A stretch of 47,500 nucleotides of DNA. Source: Neocallimastix lanati (nom. inval.) (taxonomy: Eukaryota > Neocallimastigomycota > Neocallimastigomycetes > Neocallimastigales > Neocallimastigaceae). Shown here piece by piece: positions 15,495-26,490 of the stretch; the first letter of the stretch is position 1; each line of letters opens with the position of its first letter. A program made the position numbers and the translations under genes. The stretch covers positions 300,001 through 347,500 of the forward strand of contig JACVTC010000105.1 of NCBI GenBank assembly GCA_016946835.1, given 5' to 3'. The notes under the pieces were generated by a model. The model saw nothing but the letters and a program-made list of their open reading frames with translations. It had not been told where the DNA came from and did no database searches.

Positions 15495-15835
15495 TTACTA
15501 TAAATATAATAAAGTATGATAATACTAACATTATTCAATTATATAATAAAATAAAATAAAATAAAGAGGGAAGTATAGTAGTATAAAGTAGTAAAGTATT
15601 AATAAAATAAATAGTGAACTAGTATAACTGTAAAGCTAAAGAATGAATTATAGACCTATAATTGATGCCACTAATTAATAATAAATGACAAAAAAAAATT
15701 ATTATGTCACTTTTATGATAATAAATAAGTTTTAATAAAAGGAATAAGTTCTAAATTTATTGATCAATGCTCTCAACTTACTAATGATTAATGATTTTAA
15801 ATTAAAATGACTTGAACTGAAATCTTTAAATTATG
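15495..15835. other. Short AT-rich spacer between viral relic and dockerin relic
   Basis: Includes a short AAATA run near 15545-15565. No gene was recognised. Confidence 0.5.
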
Positions 15836-15839
15836 TTAT

Positions 15840-16160
15840 AAATCTTTATATAAGTCAGTATTTTCTGGAGAACAGCATGTATAACCAATTTTTGAGTAAC
15901 AATCAGAGTTGATTAATAGACATTGGTGCTTCAATAATAGTGGTAGATTTAGGTACGATAATGATTTCGCCCTCAGGTTTAAGCTCTGGAGTCTTTTCAA
16001 CCACTTTCTCAACAGAATCCATTCATTTTTGGCTCCATCTTTTAATATACTACTCATTGATTACCATTCTTATAGGAATGTATAACTTCTGGATTTATAG
16101 AAGAGCAACATGGATAAGTCCATTTAAAATACTATATAAACATATTTTAAATAATAAATA
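15840..16160 (-). pseudogene. Relic of two fungal dockerins with linker
   Basis: On the minus strand, 16130-16020 gives WTYPCCSSINPEV and, in a shifted frame, KDGAKNEW, which together match the dockerin pattern Y-P-C-C-S-S ... DGxWGxENxxW. About 16020-15912 encodes a Glu/Pro/Lys/Thr-rich linker (VEKVVEKTPELKPEGE). About 15908-15840 encodes CYSKIGYTCCSPENTDLY followed by a stop, i.e. the first half of a second dockerin (C-W/Y-S-x-x-x-G-Y-x-C-C). Dockerin pairs are found at the C-termini of secreted cellulosomal proteins in anaerobic fungi. No catalytic part is seen upstream: an AATAAAT repeat array begins at 16150. Frameshifts make this a pseudogene. Confidence 0.65.
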
Positions 16161-16425
16161 ATAAATAATAAATAATAAATAATAAATAATTAAATAATAA
16201 ATAATAAATAATAAATAATTAAATAATTAAATAATAAATAATAAATAATAAATAAAAAAATAATAAATAAAATAATAAATAATAAATAAAATAATAAATA
16301 ATAAATAAAATAATAAATAATAAATAAAATAATAAATAATAAATAAAATAATAAATAATAAATAAAATAATAAATAATAAATAAAATAATAAATAATAAA
16401 TAAAATAATAAATAATAAATAAATA
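16150..16425. repeat. AATAAAT/AATAAATAA tandem array
   Basis: Degenerate units of 7 and 15 bp (AATAAAT, TAAATAAAATAATAA) over about 275 bp, starting exactly where the dockerin relic loses its upstream part. Confidence 0.9.
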
Positions 16426-17985
16426 TATTTTATATTTTACTAATTAATAATAAATATAAATATATTTATAATATATATTTATTTATTATATTTATTAATT
16501 AGTAAAACATAATATAACTTTTCGAAAAAAGTATTGTTGGGATTAATTAAATTTATTAAAGTATTATTAAATTATTTATTTAATTTTATTAATATGATTA
16601 TATTATTAATTGATTCAAGTTAAAATAATTATATTTGATAAACTTTCTCACTTTTCTGAATTAAGAGAAATGTTTTATTTTTATGTTATTTAATTAGAAT
16701 TAACTAATTAATTAGTTGTTATTGTAATTATTTTTATGTTATTTAATTAGAATTAACTATTTAATTAGTTGTTATTGTAATTAAAATAAACTATTTAATG
16801 AATTTTTATGTAAAGTATTATAAATATTAATAATTATTATTTAAGGAAATATTTAATAACTCTATAAAGATAAATACAAAACAATTAAGAATATAATTAA
16901 AACATTAATTTATGTTATTAAATTTATTATTTCATATTTTATTAATTAAAAGTATAATTAATATTTAGAAATCAAGTCACGTTACTTATAAAGAACATTA
17001 TAAAAATTATTATAAAATCATTAGATTAAATTTTGATTTATGACATTAATTTATGTTTGAATAATAAAATCTATTTCATATTAAAAAATTATAAATAAAA
17101 TATCTTGACAATTACTAATTTTGTTAAATTAAATGATCGACAAATTAAAATCATTTGATAATAAATAAAGTTTTACATACGTTACTTTTTTTTTTTTTTA
17201 TTATTAATTATTTATAAAATTTTAGAACAATTTTTTTAAAAAAAAAGTATAAAAATTTTTTATTAATATAAATTATTAATATAGTTTTATCCTAGCCTAA
17301 ATATTGTTAATTATAAACTTTATAGTATAATAGAATTTTATATATAGAAACTGAGGTTACATTTATTGTTTATTTTTCCTTTTTAAATTTATTTTCATTT
17401 TTTTTAAAAAAAAAGATTAACAATAGTAATTTTATTGTTTTTTTTTTTTTTTTTCTCATAAATTTTAATTTAAGTATTTATATTATATAATGTATTATAT
17501 ATAATAATATAAAAAATAAAAAAAAGATTTACAATTAATAAATTTATCTTCATTGTAATCATAAAAGTTACATATAATTCATTTATAAAATATATAATAT
17601 GAAAATATGGTTGATGTATAAAAATATTGTTAAATATAATATTGTATAATGATATAAAATGATATAAAATAAAAATATATTAAATAATAATAATATAAAG
17701 AATTTTTTTAATATATATATAAACCATGGTAAATTAAAATTTTTAAGGAAAAAATATATATTTTGATAATTGAATTAATGTTTTTTTTTTTTTTTTAGAT
17801 AAAAATGTTAATAATTAAACGATAGATATTTATTTATTGAAATAGCTATATTTTCATCACTAACTTTTTACACAATTATTATTTAATATTTACATAAATA
17901 TTAACTTATTATCAATTATAATAAATAGTAGCATAATAAAATCTTTTTTTTTTTTTTTTTATTTTAAAAAAAAAAATTTTGTTCT
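16426..17985. other. AT-rich intergenic
   Basis: No coding signal. It contains a tandem duplication of a roughly 56-bp unit at about 16676-16785 (core TTATTTAATTAGAATTAACT) and several A or T runs. It precedes the GH48 duplication unit A. Confidence 0.7.
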
Positions 17986-18429
17986 TAAATTTTGTAGAAT
18001 GATTAATTAATGTTTCATCTTTTTTTTTTTATTTTATTTTATTTTTTCTTTTAATAATTTTAAGTATTTAAGTATGACTTAAAAAAGAATTTTTGAATTA
18101 ATATTGTTTAAACTTTTTTTTTTAATAAATTATATTATTATATTTGTAGAATTTTATTTTTATAAATTTTTAAATTTTAAAGGAGTCTAAATAAAATAAA
18201 AAATAATATTCTTTATTTCTTTTTTTTTTTTTTTCTTTTTTTTTTCTTTTATTTATTGTATTAATTAATAAATTAAATATAATATGTTTGAAAAAATTTA
18301 ATTTAATTCTCAAATATTATAATTTAAGATTTGAGATTTAATATACATATATTAAAATAATATTAATTTTTTTTTTTAAAAGTTAAAAAATAAAACTTAT
18401 TAAATATTTTATTAAATTTTTTTAAGAAA

Positions 18430-18611
18430 GTATTTAAAGAAAAAAATTCGTTCGAAATTAATGCTCTATTCTTTATAACAATTAAAGATATTTTAATTTT
18501 AATAAAATATTTGTTTGCTGGAACAAACTTTTTAAAATATTTTATAAAAAATAAATTTATATATATTCGAAATTATTAATTGATTTAATCTTAAATAAAA
18601 AAATTAATAAA
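18430..18611 (+). promoter_or_regulatory. Conserved proximal promoter of GH48 copy A
   Basis: Near-identical to the region before GH48 copy B. It contains TTCGTTCGAA (18447-18456, 165 bp before the ATG), TGCTGGAACAAAC (18516-18528) and a second TTCGAA (18566-18571) next to a TATATATA stretch, all GC-containing islands in otherwise A/T DNA. Their conserved spacing suggests regulatory sites, though the whole region is part of a duplication. Confidence 0.45.
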
Positions 18612-20864
18612 ATGCCATCTATTAGATCTGCTATTGCTCTTCTTGGTGCTTCTACTGTCATTGCTGCTCCAATGAAGAAGCGTGGTGCTGATGATTATGC
18701 TCAACGTGCTATTGAACACTATAATATTGTTACTGGTAATGGTTCATATCAATCTGAATATTTCTCTCCAGAAAATGTTCCATACCACTCAATTGAAACT
18801 ATGATGGTTGAAGCTCCAGATCATGGTCATGAATCTGTATCTGAAACTTACTCCTTCTGGGTTTGGTTAGAAGCTGTTAACGGTAAACTTACTGGTAGCT
18901 ATGATGGAGTTTCCACTGCTTGGAGTTACTTAGAAAAGCATCTTATTCCAGACAGTAAGAATCAACCAGGTAACAGTAGATACAATGCTTCTTCTCCAGC
19001 TACTTATGCTCCAGAAGATGATGACATTGAAAACTATCCAGCTCAACTTGTCTTCCAAGATGGTATTGTTGGTCAAGATCCAATTGCTAAGGAACTTCAA
19101 CAAGCCTATGGTACTTGGGATATCTATGCTATGCACTGGATTATTGATGGTGATAACTGGTATGGTTATGGTCAACAAGGTGATGGTAAGTCTAAGCCAT
19201 CTTTCATTAACACCTTCCAACGTGGTGCCTCTGAATCAGCATGGAAGACTGTTCCACACCCATGTTGGGAAACTATGAAGTGGGGTGGTCCTAACGGTTT
19301 CTTAGATCTTTTCACTGGTGATAACTCCTATGCTAAGCAATGGAGATACACTGCTGCTCCAGATGCTGATGCTCGTGCTATTCAAGCTGCCTACTTTGGT
19401 TATATTTGGGCTAAAGAAGATGGAGTTGATCTTTCTTCTGTTGCTTCAAAGGCTGCTAAGCTTGGTGATTACTTACGTTACTCACACTACGATAAATACT
19501 TTAAGAAGATTGGTAACTGTATTGATTATCAACGTTGTGCTGCTGGTAGCGGTAAGAACTCTGCTCACTACCTTATCTCATGGTACTTTGCCTGGGGTGG
19601 AGGTATTCAAGGTGACTGGTCATGGAGAATTGGTTCTTCCCACACTCACAGTGGTTACCAAAATCCATTAGCTGCTTGGGTTCTTTCAACTGAATCAGCC
19701 TTTAAACCAAAGGGATCTACTGCCGTCAAGGATTGGTCAACCTCTTTAGATCGTCAATTAGAATTATTCAGATGGTTACAATCTGCTGAAGGTTGTATTG
19801 CTGGTGGAGCCACCAACTCATGGCAAGGTCACTATGCTCAACCAGATAGTGATATTACCACTTTCTATGGTATGTTCTACGACTGGCAACCAGTTTACCA
19901 CGATCCACCATCCAACAATTGGACTGGTATGCAAGGTTGGGGTATGGAACGTGTCTGTTCCCTTTACTACCTTTCTGGTAACGAAAAGGCTGGAAAGGTT
20001 TGTCAAGAATGGGCTAAGTGGGTTAAGAAAAACACTCGTGTTAATGGTGGTGAAGTTGTTCATGCCACTAACTTAGAATGGACAGGTAATCCAGATGAAT
20101 GGAAATCTTCAAACTTTAACAAGAATGGTCTTAACTCTCAACTTCATGGTACTGTTTCTTCTGAAGGTACTGATCTTGGTTCAATTGCTTCTATCATTAA
20201 GGCTTTAATGTGGGTTTCCTTAAAGGATGAAGATTCTGAAGGTCTCCAACTTGTTCTTGATGTAATGGATGCTATTGAAAACTACAGAGACGATCTTGGT
20301 TACGCTGTTGAAGAAGCTCGTGAAGATTACATTAAGTTCAATGAAGATGTTTACATTCCTTCAGGTTGGACTGGTAAGAACGCTCAAGGTGCTAACATCA
20401 GAAGTGGTGTTAAGTTCATTGATATTCGTCCAAAATACAAGCAAGATAAGGATTGGGCTCAAGTTGAAGACTTCCTTAACGGTGGTAGCGCTCCAAGATT
20501 CACTTACCACAGATTCTGGGGACAAACAGAAATTATGGTTGCCAATGGTCTTATTTCTATCTATGATGTTCCATCTCACGTTATAAAGAAGAAGGGTAAG
20601 TGTTCTGCTTCTATTCTTGCCCAAGGTTACGAATGTTGTTCTGATAGATGTGAAGTTGTCTACCAAGATGGTGATGGTGACTGGGGTGTAGAAAACGGCG
20701 AATGGTGTGGTTGTGGTGGTGGATCTGAAGAAGTTTGTCCAACCAGCATTACTGATCAAGGTTACAGTTGTTGTTCAGTTTGTGGTACCGTTTACTACAC
20801 TGATGGCGATGGTGATTGGGGTGTTGAAAACAATCAATGGTGTGGTATGCCATATGATTGTTAA
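18612..20864 (+). CDS. cel48A: GH48 exocellulase (cellobiohydrolase) with two fungal dockerins, copy A
   Basis: The 750-residue intronless protein starts with a signal peptide (residues 1-18, SAIALLGASTVIAA) and a Lys-Lys-Arg stretch that could be a Kex2-like processing site. Residues about 28-655 form the GH48 catalytic domain, recognised by YHSIETMMVEAPDHGHES and SFWVWLEAVNGKLTG, which contain the conserved acidic block of the family, and by GTWDIYAMHWIIDGDNWYG and the HSGYQNP region. Two fungal dockerins follow, residues about 664-701 and 709-750, each G-Y-x-C-C ... DGDGDWGVEN-x-x-WCG. GH48 enzymes are processive reducing-end cellobiohydrolases and key cellulosome components; here the enzyme would be secreted and bound to scaffoldin. 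The family is chiefly bacterial, and the missing introns fit acquisition by gene transfer (known for anaerobic fungi). A near-identical paralogue lies 7.9 kb downstream. Confidence 0.98.
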   Translation: MPSIRSAIALLGASTVIAAPMKKRGADDYAQRAIEHYNIVTGNGSYQSEYFSPENVPYHSIETMMVEAPDHGHESVSETYSFWVWLEAVNGKLTGSYDGVSTAWSYLEKHLIPDSKNQPGNSRYNASSPATYAPEDDDIENYPAQLVFQDGIVGQDPIAKELQQAYGTWDIYAMHWIIDGDNWYGYGQQGDGKSKPSFINTFQRGASESAWKTVPHPCWETMKWGGPNGFLDLFTGDNSYAKQWRYTAAPDADARAIQAAYFGYIWAKEDGVDLSSVASKAAKLGDYLRYSHYDKYFKKIGNCIDYQRCAAGSGKNSAHYLISWYFAWGGGIQGDWSWRIGSSHTHSGYQNPLAAWVLSTESAFKPKGSTAVKDWSTSLDRQLELFRWLQSAEGCIAGGATNSWQGHYAQPDSDITTFYGMFYDWQPVYHDPPSNNWTGMQGWGMERVCSLYYLSGNEKAGKVCQEWAKWVKKNTRVNGGEVVHATNLEWTGNPDEWKSSNFNKNGLNSQLHGTVSSEGTDLGSIASIIKALMWVSLKDEDSEGLQLVLDVMDAIENYRDDLGYAVEEAREDYIKFNEDVYIPSGWTGKNAQGANIRSGVKFIDIRPKYKQDKDWAQVEDFLNGGSAPRFTYHRFWGQTEIMVANGLISIYDVPSHVIKKKGKCSASILAQGYECCSDRCEVVYQDGDGDWGVENGEWCGCGGGSEEVCPTSITDQGYSCCSVCGTVYYTDGDGDWGVENNQWCGMPYDC

Positions 20865-21350
20865 ATTATGGATATATATAAATAAATAAAAAGCAAATAA
20901 AAAGCAAATAAAATAAATAAAAAGCAAATAAAATAAATGAAATACTATAAAATAGTATATAAAAAATAATAAATAATAAAAAAAAAAAAAAAAGATTGAT
21001 TAAACTAAAAAAAAAGATTGATTAAAAAAAAAAATAACCAGAGAAAAAAAAATTAAAATTAAAATAAAAATAATATAAAGAAATTAAAAAAAAAATTACA
21101 TGTTCTAAAAGAAAAATAAAAGCGAAAAAATAAATAAAGTTAAAAAATAAAAAATTAAAAAATATAAGAGAATTCATAAATTTGAAGGTTATGTGTTTTT
21201 AATTAAAGTGGAAGTATAAAAAATTAATTTATTTTTATTAATTATTTTTTTTTTATAGAATCTTTAATTAGTTATATATATATTTATTTTTGGAGGACAA
21301 TATATTATATAATTATTTTTACAAAAATCAAAAAAGAAGATAAATTAATT
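20865..21350. other. GH48 copy A 3' flank
   Basis: A-rich sequence with repeated AAATAAAAAGC units just after the stop and several AATAAA hexamers that could act as polyadenylation signals. It aligns with 28774-29205 behind copy B up to GGACAATATATTAT and AGAAGATAAATT, after which both copies enter LINE sequence. Confidence 0.7.
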
Positions 21351-22474
21351 GTGGGCATGGCGGAATTCTAAACTAGTGCAATACCTATCATAAGTAGTTC
21401 GTTTGAGCTATTTTTTGATAGGTATTCCAAAATACCAAACTTAACCAGGAGCGTCGACGTCGTACTGATAAAGCATAATGATAATACAGGATCATCATCT
21501 ATTTCTACGAAGAGTAATTCAATAAATGATGAATCCGGGGGAGAATTTAGTGGACACCGCATTATCTATATTAAAGATGCTACTTCTAGGTTTTATTATT
21601 ATTTTTTTATTTGTTAAGAAGGGAAAATTCCTACATAGTACAACTTGTCAAAATATATAATATTTTTGAGAGCTTTTTTTTATTTATTTATTTTTTTATT
21701 TTTTTTAACTTTTATTTTTATTTTTAATTTCAAAGGTACTTTTTACCTACAAGTATTTTTTATAATAAAATTAATAAAATCACTAAAAGTGTATTCTCTT
21801 CCCTATCCAAAAAAAAAAAAAAAAAAAAAAAAAAAATTACTGATGATATTGTTCTTATAGCGCTTAGTGAAAGGAAAATAAAGGCTTTACTTTGTCATGT
21901 TTTTTATGTTGGGACTATTAAAAATGAAATATCTTTTGGTATCAATAAATTAAAAGTTTAGGTTTTAACTGGATCTTAATTTTAAGAGTTGGTTACAAAT
22001 ATAGTAAGTAATTCAACTTTTGATGATCTTTCTTGTGGTTCAGGGAACAGTTTAGTGGACACCACACACTATCAATTTTAAAAATGTTACTTCTTTGTTT
22101 TATTGTTTTAGATTTAACTGGAGATATTGTTACTACACATGGTATAACATCACATCGAAATTTTTTTTATCTTTTGAACTTATTTTTTATTCTTTATTAC
22201 ATTAAATTTTCAAGGTTAAAATTTTTCTTTTTTTTTTTTTAATTTTTATTAATTTTTATTATTTTTTATTTTACTTAATTATTTACATACATTTTATTTA
22301 TATCTTTAAATTATATAATGTATTTTTTCTTATAAAAAATGTTAATACATAAAAATTAAATCATCTATTTAATAAAGCACTGGAAGTGTATTCTCTTCAT
22401 AGTCTAAAAAAAAAAAAAATTATTAAAGGATATTAGTTTTCAGAAAAAGAAAAAGAAAAACAATATTAAATAAA

Positions 22475-22523
22475 TATAAAAATAAATATAAATTTTGAAA
22501 TTTACTTTTAATAATCAATCTAG

Positions 22524-22560
<37 letters not shown>

Positions 22561-22646
22561 ATAATAATAATAATAATAATTAATAGTAATAATTAATACA
22601 TATAAAAATAAATATAAATTTTGAAATTCACTTCTAATAATCAATA
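22475..22646. repeat. 45-bp direct repeat within LINE remnant A
   Basis: AAAAATAAATATAAATTTTG followed by AAATTYACTTYTAATAATCA occurs at about 22477-22521 and 22602-22646, separated by a 38-nt A run and AAT repeats. Confidence 0.85.
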
Positions 22647-22880
22647 GAATCCTGAATAATTAAACTGGAGGTGAGGTTCGTTGCATATGAACTTTTTTCT
22701 GAATTTATTTATACACTTCATATATTGAATATTACTTTTTTATTTCATGTTATTATTTTAAAATATTATTATGTTCCAATTGGATAAATAATATTTATTT
22801 TGTTTTTATTAATTCCGTTTTTTTTTTTTTTAATAAAAATTATTCATGGAATTAATAAATGAAAAGATAAATAAAAATTA

Positions 22881-22920
22881 AAATTCGCAATAATTGCAGC
22901 TGTATAAAAAAAAAAAAAAA
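22881..22920 (+). other. LINE 3' terminus with A15 tail (copy A)
   Basis: AATTCGCAATAATTGCAGCT followed by GTAT and A15. The same terminus, GATTGCAATAATTGTGGCTG-TA plus poly-A, is seen at 32143-32246, and a diverged form at 47430-47500. Confidence 0.7.
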
Positions 22921-23359
22921 TTAATAATCAATAAATTTAAAAACAATCATAATAATAGATAATCATTAATAAAAAAATATATAATTCATAATTATCAATA
23001 AATAATTCATAATAATAAATTATTAAGAAATTAAATTATAATAAATAATAATTAATGATTATATTATTATTTCATTGTACTTAAATATTTATTTATTTAT
23101 TTTATTTTACTTTTTTTTTTTTTTTTTTTTTTTTGTCTTAATAAAAATATTAAAACAATAAAACGGATAATATTCTTAATAAATATATATAATTATTTTA
23201 ATATTATTTGATTTTACTTTTTAAATTATTATTATTATTATTATTGTTTTTGTTATATCTGTTGCTGATGTTGTTTTTTTATTATAATATTTCTAAATTT
23301 AAAATCTTTACATAGTATGACAGAAAAATTAAATTTAATTTTTATTTTTATAATCATTT
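22921..23359. other. AT-rich block between LINE and esterase relic, unit A
   Basis: Matches 32247-32953 in unit B (AAACGGATAATATTCTTAAT is shared). Only A/T runs and ATT repeats; probably 3' flank of the esterase gene. Confidence 0.6.
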
Positions 23360-23985
23360 TTAAAGTAAAATAAATACGATAATGAAAGAATTTATTAAAA
23401 TTAAAACCATTTACAAACCATATTTACAAATAATGATGATGCTTCATTCACCAATGATAATTTATGAATATCATCCGCTATAACTTTATGAACTCATTTT
23501 GAAAAGTGATCATCTACCCAAATATAATGATCTATATGATGATTCATCTTCATTTTCCACTAGAGTTGAGTTATTATATTTAAATTCTAAATTTTATAAG
23601 TCTGTACGATATTTAATTCTTCATTAACATTATAAACAAAAACATTAACATTATCATAACGTTGAGAGAATTCAGCAGCTTTCTCATTAATATATTCATT
23701 AAATACTTCTATATTTTCTTTAATTACATTTTTATTATAGAGATTTTCATTTGGAACTTATCTAATGACAATTCATTAAAAAACATAAAATTTATCTAAT
23801 GTATTAGAGAAACTATCAACAAAAAAAAATTACCCAAACACTACTAAATTTCTTATAGAATTAAAAACAAAAGGAATTTCCTTTTTTGAAAAATATGTTA
23901 TTGATTATTCACAGTCTTCAGAAAAGGCAAAAATTGTTTGAAATATACAAATTAAAACATATCCAGAAAAAAATAAATGATATAT
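23360..23985 (-). pseudogene. SGNH/GDSL esterase pseudogene (unit A copy)
   Basis: Homologous to the intact gene at 32954-34472. The last exon is recognisable from its stop at 23360 through the conserved DDHF/YIWV and NVFVYNVNEEL regions, but it has frameshifts and in-frame losses. At about 23820 it jumps directly to sequence matching exon 1 (23830-23980), so exons 2 and 3 and the first part of exon 4, including the GDS serine block and the GTND block, are deleted. The start codon is also changed. It cannot make an active enzyme. Confidence 0.85.
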
Positions 23986-24582
23986 AAATAACATATTTAA
24001 TGAGAAAAAGAAAAAAATAAAACAATTGACTTTACTTTTTTTTTTTTGTATGTGTGTGTATTAATTTTATGATATATTATTTTATATAAATATACATATA
24101 TTTTAAAATGTATATATGATATTTATTATAATTTAGTAAAAAAAAAAAGAAATTAAAGTTTATTAATTAAATTATTATATTAAAATCTTTTTTGTACTCA
24201 ATAATAATATATTATTTAGTATAATGTAATATTAATATATCTTTTAAAGGTTTTAATTAATTTTTAGTTTAAAAATAATAAAACAATTAATTTTATTAAT
24301 TATATTTAACAAATTTAACAAATTATATGATTTTTAATACATATTTAGAAAAATAAGATATAATAAAAAAGAATAATTAAAATTAATAAAAATGTATATT
24401 TGTAATACTAATAATAATAATAATATTAATAAAATAATAGAAGATTATTAATAATAATAATATAATAATAATAATATAATAATAATATATAATAATAATT
24501 ATAATAATAATTATAATAATAATAATAATAATAATAATTATAATTATAATAATTATAATAATAATAATAATAATAATAGTAA

Positions 24583-24616
<34 letters not shown>

Positions 24617-25330
24617 ATATTTATGAAAGAAATACTTTTATATTAATAATTTTATTCTTCTTAATAATTTACTGTTACATCATCTTTAAAATAGTAAAGT
24701 TAATATATGGTATTATTATTAATAATTATTTTTTTTTTAAATACTTTCATTGGAAATGAATTATAACTGATAGGATGTAGTAAACATTGATATTAACAGT
24801 GATAATGGAATTTAGGCTAGAGCAAAAAATAATAAAATTTTATTGGATTTTTTAAATAAAACTTTTTTTTTTTAAATGATTTATGCATAAGACATGAATA
24901 AAAGTACTGAGAAATAAAAAAAAAAATTAATAAATAATAATAATAAATATTTTAACATTTTCTAGATGTATATAATTTTTAATTTTTGTTTTTTACAATT
25001 GTATTGAAAAAAAAATATATATAGCTATAATATTTAATTAGCTATGTTTATTTGAAAAAGAAAAAGAAAAAAAAAAAAGATCATTTTCTTTAAATTATTA
25101 TATCTGTATAATTAATTAAAATATACATAAAAAATTTTTTTATTTCCTTTTTTATTCAAAAAAAAATTTATTAAAAAAATAAAGAAAAGTATTATTATCT
25201 GAATAATCTCATGCCTTTTTTTTTTTAGTAAATAAAAGAATAAATAAATAAATAAATAAATAAAAAATAAAATAAAATAAAATTATTTTATTTTAAATTA
25301 ATCCTTTGTTAATATATTATTTTTAAAAAA
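23986..25330. other. AT-rich tail of unit A
   Basis: Matches 34500-35900 of unit B, including TTACTGTTACATCATCTTTA and GGAATTTAGGCTAGAGCAAA. It holds AAT/ATAAT microsatellites at 24410-24600 that are much shorter in unit B. No gene seen. Confidence 0.7.
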
Positions 25331-25422
25331 ATATTAAATTTTGTAGAGTGATTATTTAACGTTTCATTTTTTTTTTTTTTTTTTTTTTCTTTTAATAACT
25401 TTAAATATTTGAAGTATGACTT

Positions 25423-25932
25423 AATAATGTGATATTCTTAATGTTGTAGCTGATTTAAAAAATAATGTGATATTCTTTATGTTGTAGCTGGTTTAATAAG
25501 TGTATTTGAGTTATTAACAATTTTTATTAATATTTTTATTAATATTTTATTATTTTATAATTACAATTCTACCAAAGAAAAACAAAAACAAAAAAAGAAT
25601 AATATAAATTATACTGTAAAATATATTAATTATATATAATTATAAATAAATATAATAAATAAGAATATAATAATATTTTAATATGAATAATTTATAAATA
25701 ATATAAACATAATATTAATTGTATAAATTTTAATAATTTAAAATAAAAAGTGTAATTTAATATTTAATAAATATAAATAAGAAATATAAATAATAATATA
25801 CAAAATATATAAATAATATAAAATATAAATAATATAAATTAATATAAGATTAAAATTTAATATTTGAATATATAAATATAAAAATATACAAATATACCAA
25901 ATTTGTTGACTACACATATCTGTTTTATATCG
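25423..25932. other. 510-bp block present only in GH48 copy B promoter
   Basis: Copy A reads AAGTATGACTT directly into AAAAAAGAATTTTTGAATTA at 18072-18095. In copy B these are separated by about 510 bp that starts with two tandem copies of a 35-40-bp unit (AATAATGTGATATTCTTWAT, GTTGTAGCTG) and ends GACTACACATATCTGTTTTA. It is either an insertion in B or a deletion in A. No coding signal or clear terminal repeats. Confidence 0.7.
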
Positions 25933-26309
25933 AAAAGAATTTTTGAATTAATATTGTTTAAACTTTTTTTTTTAATATTTTATATTATTATATTTGTAGA
26001 ATTTTATTTTTATATATTTTTAAATTTTAAAGGAGTCTAAATAAAATAAAAAATGATATTCTTTATTTCTTTTTTTTTTTTTTTTCTTTTTTTTTTCTTT
26101 TATTTATTGTATTAATTAATAAATTAAATAATATGTTTGAAAAAATTTAATTTAATTCTCAAATATTATAATTTAAGATTTGAGATTTAATATACATATA
26201 TTAAAATAATATTAATTTTTTTTTAAAAGTTATAAATATATTTAACTTATACAATTTATTAAATATTTTAATTTATTAAATTTTTTATTAAATTTCTATT
26301 AAGGAAGTA

Positions 26310-26490
26310 TTTAAAGAAAAAAATTCGTTCGAAATTAATACTTTATTCTTTATACCAATTAAAAATATTTTAATTTTAATAAAATATTTTGTTTGCTGGA
26401 ACAAACTTTTTAAAATATTTTATAAAAAATAAATTTATATATATTCGAAATTATTAATTGATTTAATCTTAAATAAAAAAATTAATAAAA
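26310..26490 (+). promoter_or_regulatory. Conserved proximal promoter of GH48 copy B
   Basis: Carries the same three islands as copy A at nearly the same spacing: TTCGTTCGAA at 26324-26333, TGCTGGAACAAAC at 26394-26406 and TTCGAA at 26444-26449. Confidence 0.45.

Larger units (their letters stand above)
21351..22920 (+). mobile_element. LINE (non-LTR retrotransposon) remnant in unit A
   Basis: Plus-strand protein fragments: AIPIISSSFELFFDRYSK with DVVLIKHNDN (21380-21480), matching the LINE fragment of unit B at 29890-29985; FSGHRIIYIKDATSRFYYY (21543-21600), repeated imperfectly at 22047-22105; and TDDIVLIALSERK with NEISFGINKLKV (21838-21960), the reverse-transcriptase catalytic F/T-A/D-D block and what follows it. 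The element closes at 22667-22920 with a GAGGTGAGGTTCGTTGCATA region, GCAATAATTGCAGCTGTA and an A-tail. The order is scrambled compared with an intact LINE, and it is full of stops. Confidence 0.8.
17985..25330. repeat. Segmental duplication, unit A (about 7.3 kb)
   Basis: Direct repeat of 25331-35915. Matching landmarks in the same order are the TTTTGTAGARTGATT start, the GH48 promoter and gene, a LINE remnant with its A-tail, an AATTCATAATTATCAATAAA block, the SGNH esterase, a TTACTGTTACATCATCTTTA block and the TTAATCCTTTGTTAATATAT end. Boundaries are approximate. Confidence 0.9.

Noticed and set aside
18930-20889. Several additional frames of 60-130 codons within GH48 copy A, on both strands (and their equivalents in copy B)
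   Set aside because: Shadows of the GH48 coding sequence, caused by its balanced composition; they have no independent domain features.
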